Assembly: GCA_034766995.1 (NCBI GenBank)
Contig: CM068319.1
Location: 25,199,959-25,263,958, forward strand
DNA: 64,000 nt
Direction of reading: 5' to 3'
Origin: Acanthacorydalis orientalis
Taxonomy: Eukaryota; Arthropoda; Insecta; Megaloptera; Corydalidae
Shown: piece after piece, positions 27,600 to 41,188 of the stretch
How positions within the stretch are numbered: the first letter of the stretch is position 1
How the letters are laid out: the number at the start of each line of letters is the position of its first letter
Made by a program: the position numbers and the translations under genes
Notes under the pieces: model-generated
What the model was told of the DNA's origin: nothing
The model's database searches: none
Seen by the model: the letters and a program-made list of their open reading frames with translations, nothing else

Positions 27600-28527
27600 A
27601 ATTACATTTTATTTAAATATCAATTTTAAACAAAAAATTCATTAAATTGATATTCATATTTTTAATTTTAAAATTTTCGATATTAATCTGTAAATTTTAA
27701 ATATTTTTTTTTTAAAAAATACCTACTAATTAATTAATACTTATTCAATATTATAACCGAATTTATTTTTTGTAACTTTTGAAAAATATATTAAAAATAT
27801 GTGTTTAATGACTTAGAGGCAGATTATTATTTTCTTCTACTTTCTATTATCTACTGTCTATTCCTTTAATATATAATATTATTATTATTTTCAACAAATA
27901 AATCATTCAATCTCTTAGATTCAATTATTTTTTTAATTTCCTTGGTTATATAATGTGTTTATAAGAATTTTATTATTATTTTTATTTTAAGACCGGTTCT
28001 AAAGGATTGTTTATGGTCCACAAAATTCCCTAGATGAAAATATATTGGACTTTTAAATGGACTTTATAAATGGACAAACTTAATATATATTTCTGTCTAT
28101 GCAACCACGTTTTATGGCACCACTAACTTTCATGCAAAATCGTATCAAGAACATAAATTTTGTACTTAATTTTTAATAAAAATGGTGTTCATTTTATTAT
28201 ATTCAAAAAGATGAAACCTTTCTTGAAAAATATTATAATTTTTATTAAATGTTTCTTTTTGAAATTAAATACTTCAACAATATCACAATTAGCCATTTTT
28301 ATGTTAATTAATTCTGTGCCTGGATATTATATTTTTTTAAATTACAAAATTTTTATACACATTATAATTGTGCTCTTAACCATTAATAAAATAAATTATA
28401 TATATGAAAAATTTCAATTATTTCCTTTAGTAAAAAATAATTAAAACCGATTACACAATTAACAGGCAAAGGATAAGAGCATTTTATATATAAATATCTT
28501 ATATATTTAAATGTAAAGCCTCAAATT

Positions 28528-28563
28528 GACCCTATCAGATATCCATTAAAAAAGTTGTTGTTT
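28528..28563 (+). repeat. Dispersed direct repeat, copy B
   Basis: CCCTATCAGATATCCATTAA followed by AAAAGTTGTTGTT matches the segment at 27400-27437. About 1.1 kb separates the two, which suggests either ends of one decayed element or a local duplication. Confidence 0.55.
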
Positions 28564-29554
28564 TAAGTATCATACTTCTAAATTAATTATTATTTTTCAT
28601 TTGACTTAAAAATATTTTTCCTTTATTAAAGAAAAACTGTAGTTAGTTCTGTTTTTATATACAAAAAGTCATATTATTGAATCACTGAAATAAAAATATT
28701 CAAAAATAAAAGTTTTTTGTCACTTCTTACTTTTATATAACTTTATCGTTTACATAATATCTTGTAGTTTATTTTAGCAGAACTCTTCGTGAACTTTTTA
28801 AGTTTTGTTTCTTTTTTCAGTAGTTTTCAAAACAAATTTCTACAAATTTTCTTGAATATAATTTTCGTAGACTAAATTTAGTAATAACCATCAAATAAAT
28901 CGTTTCACAATTTGTAAATTAAGATAATGTAATGAATATATTTTAAAAGAAAGTCTTTGATTTTCTATTTACATATAAAACTTTATATTTTGAGAAATAT
29001 ATTTATAAATTACATAAATTGTTATTTCATTATAAGTGTATATATTCCGAGTTATATTTTATAAATAACATTCTTTAATATTTTATGAAATAAATATATT
29101 ACTTTTGTAGAATATATTTTTTTCAGAAAGAAAATAAACGTAATATTATTATATAAAATATATTATTATTGTGTGTGTTTTTTTGTGAATATATCATTTA
29201 AGAATCATTAGAATTATATATCAAATAATAAATTCAATGTGTAATTAGTAAAATACTATTTTCTTTGCAATAATTTCACTTTGTTCATATAACATACATA
29301 CAATAATTTAAAATAACTTGTACGTAAGAGAAAAAGCTCTCCGTTTATATTTTATAAAAACAGTATTCGAGTAAATACAAAAGTGTGTATCTTGTAAAGT
29401 ACTCTGCGAGGATACATTTGTAATTTTAAACTTTTAAATAAACGCACAACGAATGTTTAATATATATATAAATTCTGTACGCTTTTCTAGCGTACACTTG
29501 TGCTTAAGTGTTCAAACTTTATAACAAAAATATAACTATTGATCTTTGTTGCAG

Positions 29555-29618
29555 ACAGTCAGAACACGCTTTAGACATCGCTTCCGACTTCCATTTCCTG
29601 GCAAGCCATTATATGTAC
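29555..29618 (+). other. Candidate short internal exon (64 nt)
   Basis: A T-rich acceptor (GATCTTTGTTGCAG, ending 29554) and a strong donor (GTAAGT at 29619-29624) bracket 64 bases that are much richer in G+C than the flanks. Two of three frames are open. It lies between the promoter-like island at 15.5 kb and the TMTC exon, so it could be a 5' UTR or cassette exon of that gene, or belong to another gene. No expression evidence is available. Confidence 0.35.
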
Positions 29619-30733
29619 GTAAGTGCTGCAATCTGTAAAATGGTAACTGCAACTACTAACCAAGTACTTTTATTGTTATGCCATTATTAGATGCGCGTAT
29701 ATTCCCAGATACCATTAGACAAACATCCGCCGACACTTTAGAAAACTAACATCGCGGTAACTTTAATATGACACGCAATTTTCATTTTACTTTTTGCATT
29801 AGGCATGCTTTGTGTATATGAATACGTGTTTATTTACCTATAGTAGTTATAGGAGACATCTTCACTGAAGAGCTTTTAAACATACACGTGTTTATTCTTG
29901 TTCTGTACATAGTTTATATTACATATGATGTTATTCAATAACCATACTCGACAACGTACAGAAATACTAATACACAAATATTTTAATTAAATAAATTGTT
30001 TGCAATATAATAGGTCTTGAGTACCTTATATTTATTTCCATGTATTAGATTACCTTTTATCTATTTTAATTTTCTAAAGAACACTTCAGATCAATGTTTC
30101 TCAATTTGTCGTCACTAACGGACTACTTTCATTATTCCTTTACTTATCAAGGATCATTGATAGCTAAAATAATTTGTGAAATTTGATAAATTTAACGTTC
30201 GATTATATATCATCGGGCCATCTATATTTAATCTATAAACAATCAGTGGTTCAAGGTTGAAATACTGCTTTAGAATATTTCAAATACTTTCATATTTCTA
30301 ATTAGGAAATTAAAAATAACTCCTCAATCCGTTAATGCCTAGTAAATTTTCGATATAACCAAAAATAAATTGTTAATTTTTCTGTTTTCTTAATTATTGA
30401 TTAAGAGTTTATATCAAACGTATTAAATCGGTTTTATCTATTTCTATCATTCAATCAACATTTATAAAACCAAATCAAATTTTAGTACGTATTTAAATTG
30501 TGAAAACCACCAAAACATCCGAACTGGCAACTATATTCGTGTCCCGACAAAAAAAAATAATATTTTATTAAGATGACAATAATAAACATGTAGTGGATTT
30601 TTAATTTATTAAAATTAAATGATATTTACAGATAAATTTTATTTTTTAATATAAACATAAGTTTAAATGTGATGTGAATATTCTTAGACTCAAACCAAAA
30701 TCGTGTAAAAGGCAAACTAAAAAATGTTAAAAA

Positions 30734-30734
<1 letters not shown>

Positions 30735-30783
<49 letters not shown>
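30735..30783. repeat. (TA)n array
   Basis: About 24 TA units. Confidence 0.9.
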
Positions 30784-30786
<3 letters not shown>

Positions 30787-31000
30787 CATTTAGTGTAAAA
30801 TTTCAAATAGAAATATATGAAAGATTATTTTTACTATTAAAAATAATGTATTAAGAATATAATTAATAATAAATTATAAGTTGTTTGTTTATCTGTTTCA
30901 ATTTTTAAGTAGAGTTTGTATTGTTAATACAAATTTCAGAGAAAAAGAAAGTAAAACATTATTAAATATTTTTATTTAAATTTACAAAAATCTTGTAGCA

Positions 31001-31090
31001 CATAGAAACACATTTCCATCCAGACTCTAATTTACGACTACTCACAAAATATATAATCGTCAAGTATTTTGAAACAGTTCAAAAGTCAGT

Positions 31091-31093
<3 letters not shown>
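31001..31093 (+). repeat. Dispersed repeat linked to (TA)n, copy B
   Basis: CATTTCCATCCAGACTCTAA then TTTACGACTACTCA matches the copy at 19243-19300. Weaker similarity (CAAGTATTTTGAA..) runs on until a (TA)n array begins at 31094. Confidence 0.6.

Positions 31094-31141
<48 letters not shown>
31094..31141. repeat. (TA)n array
   Basis: About 24 TA units at the right end of dispersed repeat copy B. Confidence 0.9.
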
Positions 31142-31144
<3 letters not shown>

Positions 31145-34100
31145 AGTATGTTTCTTAATAGTTTGTTTCTTGTTTGTTGTATGTTTATTATGTTTTCTTA
31201 ATAGTTTCAAATGTCGATAATTTATTATAGTAGATTCCATTCCACATTTTGTGTCATTATTTTTAAATTAGAACTTCGCAATAAATTGGTATCTATATCT
31301 AATTATAATTTAATAAAATTATCTTTTAATTTCAAGAAAGCAAATTGTTTCTATCTTAGTTCTTATTTATGTTTCTTATAAATATTCTAATTTCAATATT
31401 ATAAAAAATACAAAATAGAGAATATAAATGGAAAAATATTACTGTTTTTTTCGATATTTTAGAACCCTAATTATCAGTATTAAAATATTTCTTAAAAATC
31501 AGTAACGGTACTGAAGATTCTAGGAAAGTTCTACTATGACAATAATCAACCCGTGATATATCCAGAAAATATAAACTCTTAGAATCGAAAACCCAGTGCT
31601 TAACTCTGTAAAATTAAATGAAATATGGAACTTATATAAGTTTTTTAATTAAAAATGTTATAATAAAAAAATATTTTTATAATTGCAATACTACTTTTCT
31701 AAATAGAAAATATAGAAATATGAAACGAGAGAAATTAATTATAAAAATGATGTAATATATTTTAATAAAAAATAATGAATATATTCAATTTCCTACCAAT
31801 AAAATTTCATCAAAGTCTTTTCAATCTGATGTACATTCTTGACTAATTTAACAAAGTAAAAACAGTAAACAAATATTATATAAAAAAAATCTATCATATT
31901 TATAAACTCCTTATTATTTAAAACGTTAAACAAGAAACGATGTCATCGAAAACACAAACACTTCGAACAAAAGCCGAGCAATGATAAGGACCAACAAAAC
32001 ACATTTCGTCATTCTTTCTATTTATATTCTTATCATTCGCATCAAAAAACGATTAGTCATTCATCAAAATACGATAACGGATCGTCTACATTCATGTAGA
32101 TAAATGGAAAAAGACAAAAAATGTATATATAACTGTTGAAAATAATACTTTTATTTTTATAGGGGATTTCGAGAACATTATTTTCGTTTTAAAGTTTTCG
32201 ACAACGATGTCGAAATACTTATATTTATATCAGGCGTTTTTAATCTATCGATCATTGCTTTAAAAATTATATTTCAACTTCAAATTTGAACAAAAAAACA
32301 TTTGTATAACACTCAATGATAATTTATTTATAGTTACAGGAATAATATAATATTTTACATTTTCACCCCTTAAATAATTTGTTTTTTTTCTGTTATTTTT
32401 TTAATAATTTGAATGAATTCATTTGAAACCAGTTCATCACTTATTCTTTTAACTATATATTAATAGATATATTTATAAAATATAACAGTTTTCTAAATAA
32501 GGCTTGTTCTTAAATATTTATTACTTTATATAACTATTTTTCTATAATCTATTTTTTACTTTTAACTATTATCTTTCACATGAATATCATTTCATATCAA
32601 ACTAAAAGTTTTTAGATTTGGAAAACTAACTTCCTAAAATCTCAATAAATAATCGTACAGTTTTTGATTTTATTAAAAGCGAGTTTGTTTTATTTTCTAG
32701 ATTTAATGTTCAATATAAAAGAAGAAATTTTACTTTTTTGCTAAATATGCAAGATCTTTATTTGCAAATATATCATTTATTATATTGTTTATGTAAAATA
32801 TGTTAGTTATTATTTTAAATTAAATAAAGAATTATAAAATTGATTTTTAATTCAGTCCGAGAGACTTTATATTATTATATTTAGCCTAAAAAAGTTATTT
32901 ATCGCTGTTATTTATAACTTTTATGATTAAAAATTGTTATATTTAATTTGATTAAATCAATTACGTATATAATATATAAAATGATCGTCATCTTGACAAG
33001 AAAACAAAATTAATATAAAAAATATTAACTAATGAATAGACTTATCTTTTTACATCAAAATAAATGAATACTTTGGTATTTTTTATGAACGTCTATGACA
33101 TTCTAGGTCTAATTTAAAAAATACTTGATAGCAATAAAAAATTACTGTTAAACATGAAATATTTCTGTCAATTCTATTATTTAAAGTTGGAAATAAATAT
33201 TATCAATTCAATTTGTTTTTCAATAAAAGAGTTGTTTTATAAACAATATGCATAATTTTATATGAAAATAAATATTGTATATAAATATTCCTGTTCGATA
33301 ATAAAACATCTGTATTCATTACTAATCGTGATTAAATACTATAAAGATTTCTATTTAGAGCAATCAAAAGTATAAATATAAACCGAAATAGACATAAAGG
33401 ATATATTTAAAAATCAATCATTGATCAACAAAGACTGTAGTCTGATATAATCTATATAAATCTTAATATTAAGACTATATCTATAATAAATTCTTTATAT
33501 ATACATATATTTAAAAACATTTACATAAATAAAAAAAGTAATACGTTTTCGACGTCGTTTATAATAAAATATCGTTTTTACATTGTACAACCTGGGACCT
33601 TCACAAAAAAAAAAATAAATATGCAATGTATGTCTTGAAATAGTTTGGAGACGATCGCCGCTTTACACGAGGATTTCGTCTGATTTTCAGTACTTTGAAG
33701 GTCGTTGCCAACAAATAAAATACTAGAAACAGTCGTGTCAACCGTTGATGAATGGTGAAAAAGAAAACAAAACTATAATGAATTCATGACGACATTTTAA
33801 AAAAAGATCTGGATGAGTAGTTTTACTCATTACAATTGTTACTTGTGTCTATTAATTTTAAACTATATCAGTCGATGTCATAAATTGACTGGATCTATAG
33901 TATTCTGATTCAATTTATCATTCACGTCATATGTGATGATTTTGATAGCTCATCCCTTATACAATATCTACACATACATGTCGTTATTATATAATTTAGT
34001 GCCAGTTTAGATCATATGTACTCATCATTAATTTAATTTGCATTTGAATATAAGTCATTTGTTAGATTTATTGCCCTTTATATTAATGTAAATAGATTTA

Positions 34101-34868
34101 GAAACCCTAATCTTTAAGAATTTATAAATGATCAAAAAATAGAAAAATAAAAACACATCAAAGCCTAAAATATTTCAATTAAAAAACAGTATTTAGAAAA
34201 TAGTAAGTTAAATAATATCTATACTTATTGATAATAACGAAAAAAAGTTACTGAAATTATAATTTAAATATCTCTTTGAAAACTGTCATTCATAAACTCA
34301 GTTAAATCCAATTTCATTTAAAATACCAAAAAAATAATAAAAATGGTTCTCAATGACATACGATTTGTCAAAAAAATTTAATAATGAATATACAACTGTA
34401 TTTAATAAACATTTAGCACTTGTGTGATTCATTTTAAATAGAAATTCTTATTACCCAATTTAATTCTTTATTATAATTTGGTGCGGATCGTGGGAGACAA
34501 CTATAATAGATAATTAATCGTAAAAATTTCAGCCATGATTTACTTGAACATAAATAATATTATCTACATTAGTGTTCTCTATTTTTAAATATTGCATAGC
34601 CTTTTTTTGTAGAACACCAAAAAAAACGTTACCATTCTCTAAAGAATAAATACACATTTACAAATTCAGCATGCAACTGTACTCACCTCATTAAAAATGT
34701 TTTTCAGTAAAAATAAATACCTAGCAGGGATGTATTTTTTAGATTATAGTTGTTATTATATGCGGACATAGTTAAAAACCCTTTTAATTATATACATTAA
34801 CTCTTCCGCCTGCTCATATATAAATACTAATGATTTTCAATCTCTACATATATATTTTGTATATTTGG

Positions 34869-34871
<3 letters not shown>

Positions 34872-34919
<48 letters not shown>
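34872..34919. repeat. (TA)n array
   Basis: About 23 TA units. Confidence 0.9.
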
Positions 34920-37004
34920 CATATATGGTGTTTGAAAAAAAATATCGTTGACACTAGCTCATTTTTATTGATATAATAAATTATTTAAGTGAATGTAGGA
35001 TAATTATTTTTTTAATAAATGTTTTCTCAACTTTTTGTTGGTAAAATATATTTTTTACGTTTATACTTTCAGAGAAGAAAATTATATCTCAACATCTTAA
35101 CTTCTTATAGCAACATAATGATAATAATAGAAATATAAATCTGATTAAAAAATATTATTTACAAAAATTTCAAATATAATTTGTAATTTTTCATAATGGG
35201 AACCATATTCAATTATATTTTAAATAATTTTTTTTTAAATTTAATTCAATAATCCTCAGAGTTTTAAAACGGAAATACATTTCTCAAATAATTCTATGGC
35301 ATCAATTAATAACAGTTGTAATTCTAACTCGGCTGTTGTGATCGAAATTTACCAAAAGTATTTTTTTCTAAAATCAAATCGTGACTGTAATTGTTTCTTT
35401 TCAACAAATTTGATATACTTTACTACTCTTTCAGTTGTACAATCTCGACCGAACATCCTTTCTATAATATTTTCAAAATTATTGACACAGTAGACAATGG
35501 ATGCTATCCAAACGTATTAGGACAATTCTATCCTAAGTGATTAATAATAGATAAATAAGGTGTAAAGACTACTTATATAAATATAGCAAAAAAAAATGTT
35601 CTGTGCTGTAAGGATATTGTTATAAAAATACTTATAATTTCATTTTCACTGAATGAAATGTATTATTACACTAAGTGTACAGTCTGTGCAAGCCAGGAAA
35701 TCCATTACGTATCCATTTAAAGTACTTGACTATGCTTGTAAATAATTGGTTGCACTCCCATAAAAAAAACTACTTTTTCGAATTAAGTATCGTTATGCGT
35801 CTCACGATCAGCAACTTAATTATAATATTAAATTATTAACATAATGATTGAATGTAATAGTTAGTGAATTAATTACCATTGAAGTCAACATAGAATGTCT
35901 TTTCATAAAAATATTGCTGAATGTTCCATTAGATATACAACGTGTAATCAGTTATAAACTGTTGAAAATGAATCAAATAGTAACATGAGATCTATTGTCA
36001 GCAGCCAGAATGTTTGAACGATGTACTTCGGCAAAAACGCCTTTTTTTGATTAACTAAACTCGTGTATTGTTTCATCAGAACAACGCGTATTCTCATACC
36101 ATTCAGACATCAGCCTTCATCAAAGAGGTTATATGAAAAAAATGTTATACTCTATATTTGCTTTATCAAACAATCAATTATTTCGATATTCAAAAAAGAA
36201 TTTTAATAGAAAAAGATATAAATTTAGATACAAAACTCGATCTTTCCTGATTCAAAATCAAAAAAAATATATATAAATACAATATAAGTAAGAACAAATT
36301 GTCGAAAATAAAACAAAATATAAATGTAATTAACATTTAATCAAAGATAATTGTATTTTTTTAAATTATGGTATAAATGTATTACTTTTAATAGTACATG
36401 GGAAACGATTCGAACACTACTGGTAAAAAAAATACTTGTTTACAAATAGAATTAACTTTTATTTAAATCATCTATTTTTTTATGCGCATTTATAATATTT
36501 TCGTAATAAGAAAAACAAATTAAACATATAAATCTAATGACAAACTATAACAAAGCTTACATCATATTGTTAGGCAACCCCTATATTTTTATTTATATCC
36601 ATAATATGTCATCACGGAAAGAACATCATGTTCAAATCTCATTACTTAACTTTGACGAGAAATATAATTCAACCATTATTCATTTGAAATATGATGACAT
36701 CAGAAATAGAATGGCGTTGTCGGCTCAGGTACAGAATAATAAAGCGCCTTTATTATAATAATGGACTGCCCTGGGGAATTAGTGATTTCGTCTACGATGG
36801 GAATTTCGCATGAGATAAAACTGGACAATTTTATGCTCGAGATTTTTTTTCATGTTTCGCGGCGTCATATTTTCATGGTGTTTTTTTTCGTCTCCGGTAA
36901 CGCATTACATTATTTCTGATTTCTTTAGAATACACACGTTATATAATAAATTTATTTTTGATTATAAACGGCACGCTCACTACAAACGAACCTCACTGAA
37001 TACG

Positions 37005-37005
37005 C

Positions 37006-37072
<67 letters not shown>
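37005..37072. repeat. (TA)n array
   Basis: A CATA repeat leads into about 27 TA units. Confidence 0.9.
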
Positions 37073-37077
<5 letters not shown>

Positions 37078-38508
37078 CTACAAATAACAAGAATGACAAT
37101 ACATTTTAATAGTTTTTGAAGATTCTATAATTGAAAGTTTAACGATCAAAATTAAACTCGTGATGCAAATTGACAGAGATATAAGTTTTGAACTATTATT
37201 TTCTTCTAAACCAATTTTCTTGTAAAGTAGTGTCAGTTCGTATTGTATTTAACTGATCGTAAACTGAATTAATTTACATTAATCTAACGACCGCTACTTC
37301 ATTTACAATTTTATGTATTCAGTATTCATTTAATACTTAATTTGAAATGTAGTCAAAATGTATGATGTATTTTAGAAGATGTTTAGTTGTAAAACACAAC
37401 TGTCATGAAACGATGTAAGAAAATCAAACTATTCATAAAAATGAATTAACGAAAAATGTATGGTAATTAATTATGTATAATTTTTTTATAATTACTTGAA
37501 CTTAATTTGGAGAAGATTCTTTTTCAATAGAGGAAATTAATTAAATTTCAATGCCAATCTCGCGTAATATTCATCGGTATGATTTATTCAAAGAGACAGA
37601 TTATATTAATGGTATTATTTCCTAAAAGAATATTTGATTGAAAATAATTTTTCAACTAGTAGCTCTTATAATAAAAGTTTTAAGAAATAATATCGATAGA
37701 TAATGAGACTATTGCACTAATAATTAAATACGAATAAAGATATAAAATAAAAAAAATTAAATATTCCATGACTTGACTATGCGATAAATATTTAATTATT
37801 ATATATGGCGATTAATTACAAAATAATTTAATCTATATCTTAAAAACCTAAGAATGTTGGTTTTATAATAAAATTACATATAAAATTATTACAAATCAAT
37901 TATTGAACATTTTTCAATAGGAAAAATCTGGTTTGTGAACCAGTGAAAAATCCATTAGTGAAATTGAATTGGTCTATTGTGTCGTAGCAAAATGATAAAA
38001 CAATTTATTTGACATGGAATAAATTTAAAATTTATAAATTTAAAATAAATATTTTTATTTATAATATTTTTATGTAAATACTATCATGCATTGAAATATA
38101 ATTTTAGATATGACTTGCATTATATTTAATTATTTTTATTGACATTCCAGTATTCAAATTTGATTGTTTCATAAAATTTGGCTCATATTTAAATGAAAAT
38201 CAACTGATTTACAGCCAAAATTTAATAGAAATGTATGTTTGTTTTTATAACCTATATCTATAATTGCAGTAACAATTTATTGATTTATAATCAGTTGCAT
38301 TCCATTCTGCGGATAATTATTTAAACATATATATGTATTCACTATTTATGTATATTGTAAATTCTATTTTCCTCTGATGAAAATAGTTTTTCGGAATGAT
38401 TTTAAATCTTGTGCGCACGAGACGAATATAATCGTTAATTAAAATATTCTATAAATTTTATTTCCTTCTCTTACTAATCTTCGTTATATAATAAAATAGA
38501 CCTTAATA

Positions 38509-39057
38509 TTAGGTTGATAGAAAAATAATTGCAGTTTCTGACCTTCAAATTTATATACATTTTTCTCACCTAGCTGCTTTACGTGGTCGAGAATTGTTGG
38601 ATGATTAACACCTAACTTTTGTGCAAGCTCTTGAATTGTTGTGCGTGATTCTGATTCAACTAACGGCTTCAGTTGGTCGTTGTGAACTAAAGAAGAACGC
38701 CCGCGACGTTCTTCATCTTCAAGGGTCTCATTCCCAACACGGAAGTTTTTTGAAGTTTTCTTAACAGTACCTGCAGCAAAAGAATCGTTTAGTTTACGAG
38801 CACTTTCTTTTACTTTACCACCCGTTTTGAATTTGTACAAAAATTGCTCTTATTTGCTTCTTTTCCACCTTTAATTCAATACTCCAATTTGAAGCAAAAT
38901 TAATAATAAAACTAAAGTCAATGTTATCAAAATACAGACCGAAAAATGTACTTTAAAATGACATTAACATGAACAGGATGAAATGGCACTTTCATTGAAA
39001 AAAATTAAAGTTAGAATTCAAAAAACGAATACCGCAATTCTTTTCCTACCAACTTAA
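38509..39057 (-). mobile_element. Internally deleted mariner element (Hsmar1/cecropia-like), copy 1
   Basis: A 549-bp element bounded by TA target duplications (38507-38508 and 39058-39059). The left terminus begins TTAGGTTGATAGAAAAATAA and the right terminus, read on the other strand, begins TTAAGTTGGTAGGAAAAGAA. The first 27 bases agree at 22 positions and all differences are transitions. The termini resemble those of Hsmar1-type mariners. Inside, on the minus strand, is the DNA-binding half of a mariner transposase. The catalytic region is deleted, so the copy cannot move by itself. Confidence 0.85.
38520..38868 (-). pseudogene. Mariner transposase remnant: N-terminal DNA-binding domain only
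   Basis: Transposase of a mariner element, which in an intact form binds the terminal repeats and cuts and pastes the element. Visible on the minus strand are the QIRAIF block near 38850, the linker FRVGNETLEDEERRGRSS, and the second helix-turn-helix (TTIQELAQKLGVNHPTILDH). The frame is open from about 38840 down, but an apparent one-base loss in a short T run (transposase strand) near 38840 separates it from the N-terminal start. After the second helix-turn-helix (KQLG) the sequence jumps straight to the terminal non-coding region. The whole DDD catalytic domain, roughly two thirds of the protein, is missing. It is dead as a nuclease. Confidence 0.85.
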
Positions 39058-39359
39058 TATTTATTATCATTCTAGCAAATAATAAAATCCGACTTTTATT
39101 CATTTTTCGTAAAAAAGCATACCATTGTTAATCGTTCCATTTCGATACCCCAGCATGTATATTTTTAGGTAAATATTCAGTTTCTCGTTTTTGTCCCCTT
39201 TATTTAACCTACACTCAAAATATGCAGTTCATTTTTTATTACGAGTGTACAATGAAAATTTTAAAATGCAAACACAAAAATCGGCCGTATAGCATCTATA
39301 CGATTGAATACAAATGATGTATTTGTTGTTTTCAAATACGCTACTAACAAATTGCGAAA

Positions 39360-39680
39360 ATTGCGGCAACTGTGAACGAGAACGGTTGTATTTTGTAGCG
39401 CGCGCGACGCTGTAGCACGTAACGAATAAAAATTGTCTTATTTGAAAATCATAAAAAATAATAGTTTCATAAAACGATCGTTGTTTCGCGACACGTGTAT
39501 CACTTTTGAAACAATTCCCTATCTTGGTGTGTAGGGGTCGTAGACGTCGCTCTAGTTGAGTTCGCTATCTTATATAGTTGACGTTCGCGTCTTTGAACAG
39601 CTCGTATTTATTCGTACATTCTGTTTATTTCGATTTTTGTAGTTAGTTTTAAATGTTATGAAAGAGACGAACGTGTCAGT
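39360..39680. promoter_or_regulatory. CpG-containing island with TATA-like element, function unknown
   Basis: This block has several CpG runs (GCGCGCGCGACG near 39400, GACGTC at 39543-39548, further CGs to 39590) in a genome context where CpG is otherwise sparse, and a TTATATAG at 39570-39577 followed by GC-richer sequence. It resembles a promoter or unmethylated CpG cluster. I found no coding frame or RNA gene that it clearly serves. Confidence 0.3.
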
Positions 39681-40627
39681 GGCATATATTAAGGGAAACA
39701 TTTTGAATTTTTGTACATTTGATACAGAACAATAAAAAACGCTTACTTTAGTTGATATCTTACATTAAAAAAAATGTTGGACTGAAAAATAACAAGCAGC
39801 ACATAATAAATTACACATTTATTTATAAAAATTATTATCCTATTAAGATCAGTACTTGTTAATATATTACGTTTTTACCTTTTTACATAATAACTTTTAT
39901 ATTATCTTATTACCAAATATATTACCTTTTTATCAAAAAAAGTTAATATGATCAAAATGCATAGATGTATGAATGTAATATAATGAAACCAGTCTTTTTA
40001 CCAAAAAAATGTTTATATAAATCATGTAGACAAATATTAATATCACACATTAATAACAGTAGATTCAGAACTGATTATTCGATTACTCCAGTATTTTAAT
40101 AAATAATCTTACACGTGAGTCTATTAACGTTCTTAAGATGAATTTAAGAAATTAATTAATTGATGTTTGGATAGAAAAAAAAATACGATTAAGAAAATTA
40201 ATGCTTAATAATCTTCACATATTCAAATTCACTCCTAGTTTTAAGAAAAGGGCATCCCAAAAAAAAGAACTGTATCAATAAAGTTTACTGGCGATGATAA
40301 AAATAAACCTCTTATCATCAACTAGGCTGCTTTAATATCTGTTTTTAAATATATATATATATATAGAAATTTCAAATTTATTGAAGTATTTTGAAATAAA
40401 GATAATATTTCTCTAGTCTATATTTTTCTAGAAAATCTTTTGATGAAATAACCTTGTTTGTCACAACGAAAACGTGTATTAATTATTCAATTAGATATAT
40501 TTAACACTGAAAAGAATATTTGAATCAAAGATGAAGAACCTATGGACTTTTGAGATATTCTGTGCTGTTTTTCAATATTTTCAATTGTGTGTCTTTATCA
40601 TTTATAAATTATACATTTTAACATCAT

Positions 40628-40715
40628 ATACCGTATACATCGGCATATTAAGGTGACCCTTAAACCCAAAAATTCTTCAAAAAATATAGGGTTATCTTAC
40701 ACGTCCAATACAAAA
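40628..40715. mobile_element. Possible pogo/Tigger-like repeat remnant
   Basis: The left part reads ATACCGTATACATCGGCATA, then AAGGTGACCCTTAAACCC. A partial inverted counterpart follows (AGGGTTATCTTACACGTCC) at 40688-40706. This 'ACCGTATA...TAAG-GACC...GGGT..TCTTA.ACG' layout is seen in short inverted-repeat elements of the pogo/Tigger type in many animal genomes. One terminus is decayed and no transposase is present. Confidence 0.35.
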
Positions 40716-41053
40716 ACAGAAACTTTAAAATAACAAGAACAATTTATTATGATTATATGGAAATTAAATTCTTTATTTTTAAAAAAGGAACTTAATATAT
40801 GGGTAATGGTCATAGCCTTCTAGATACAAGCCGTGCACGATTTTTTAACACAGTATGTCAAAACAAGGTGATTCCCCTAAAAGAATTCTTACCTTGATCT
40901 AAACTAATCTTAATTGGTTTATTAAGTAAATATATTTTGAAGCTAAAGATTTTAATTTCATAGTCTAAAATTTTAATTAGTTTTTATTAGGAAAATTGGC
41001 ACCGAAATAAAATTAAATAATTTAAAATAATTTAAAAAAATAAATAATTTAGA

Positions 41054-41054
<1 letters not shown>

Positions 41055-41095
<41 letters not shown>

Positions 41096-41188
41096 CATAT
41101 TTAACGAAAAAATAAATACAATATTAAACACAATAAACAACATTTTCTCATATATATATATATATATATGTACATACATACATACAAA
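41055..41188. repeat. Pair of short (TA)n arrays
   Basis: TA runs at 41055-41096 and 41149-41169, the second followed by a short (CATA)n. Confidence 0.85.

Larger units (their letters stand above)
29625..38506. other. Long AT-rich desert
   Basis: About 9 kb with few landmarks: arrays at 30.7, 31.1, 34.9 and 37.0 kb, dispersed repeat copy B, and GC-richer patches at 33.58-33.75 and 36.60-36.92 kb without recognisable genes. No exon was identified. Confidence 0.55.
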
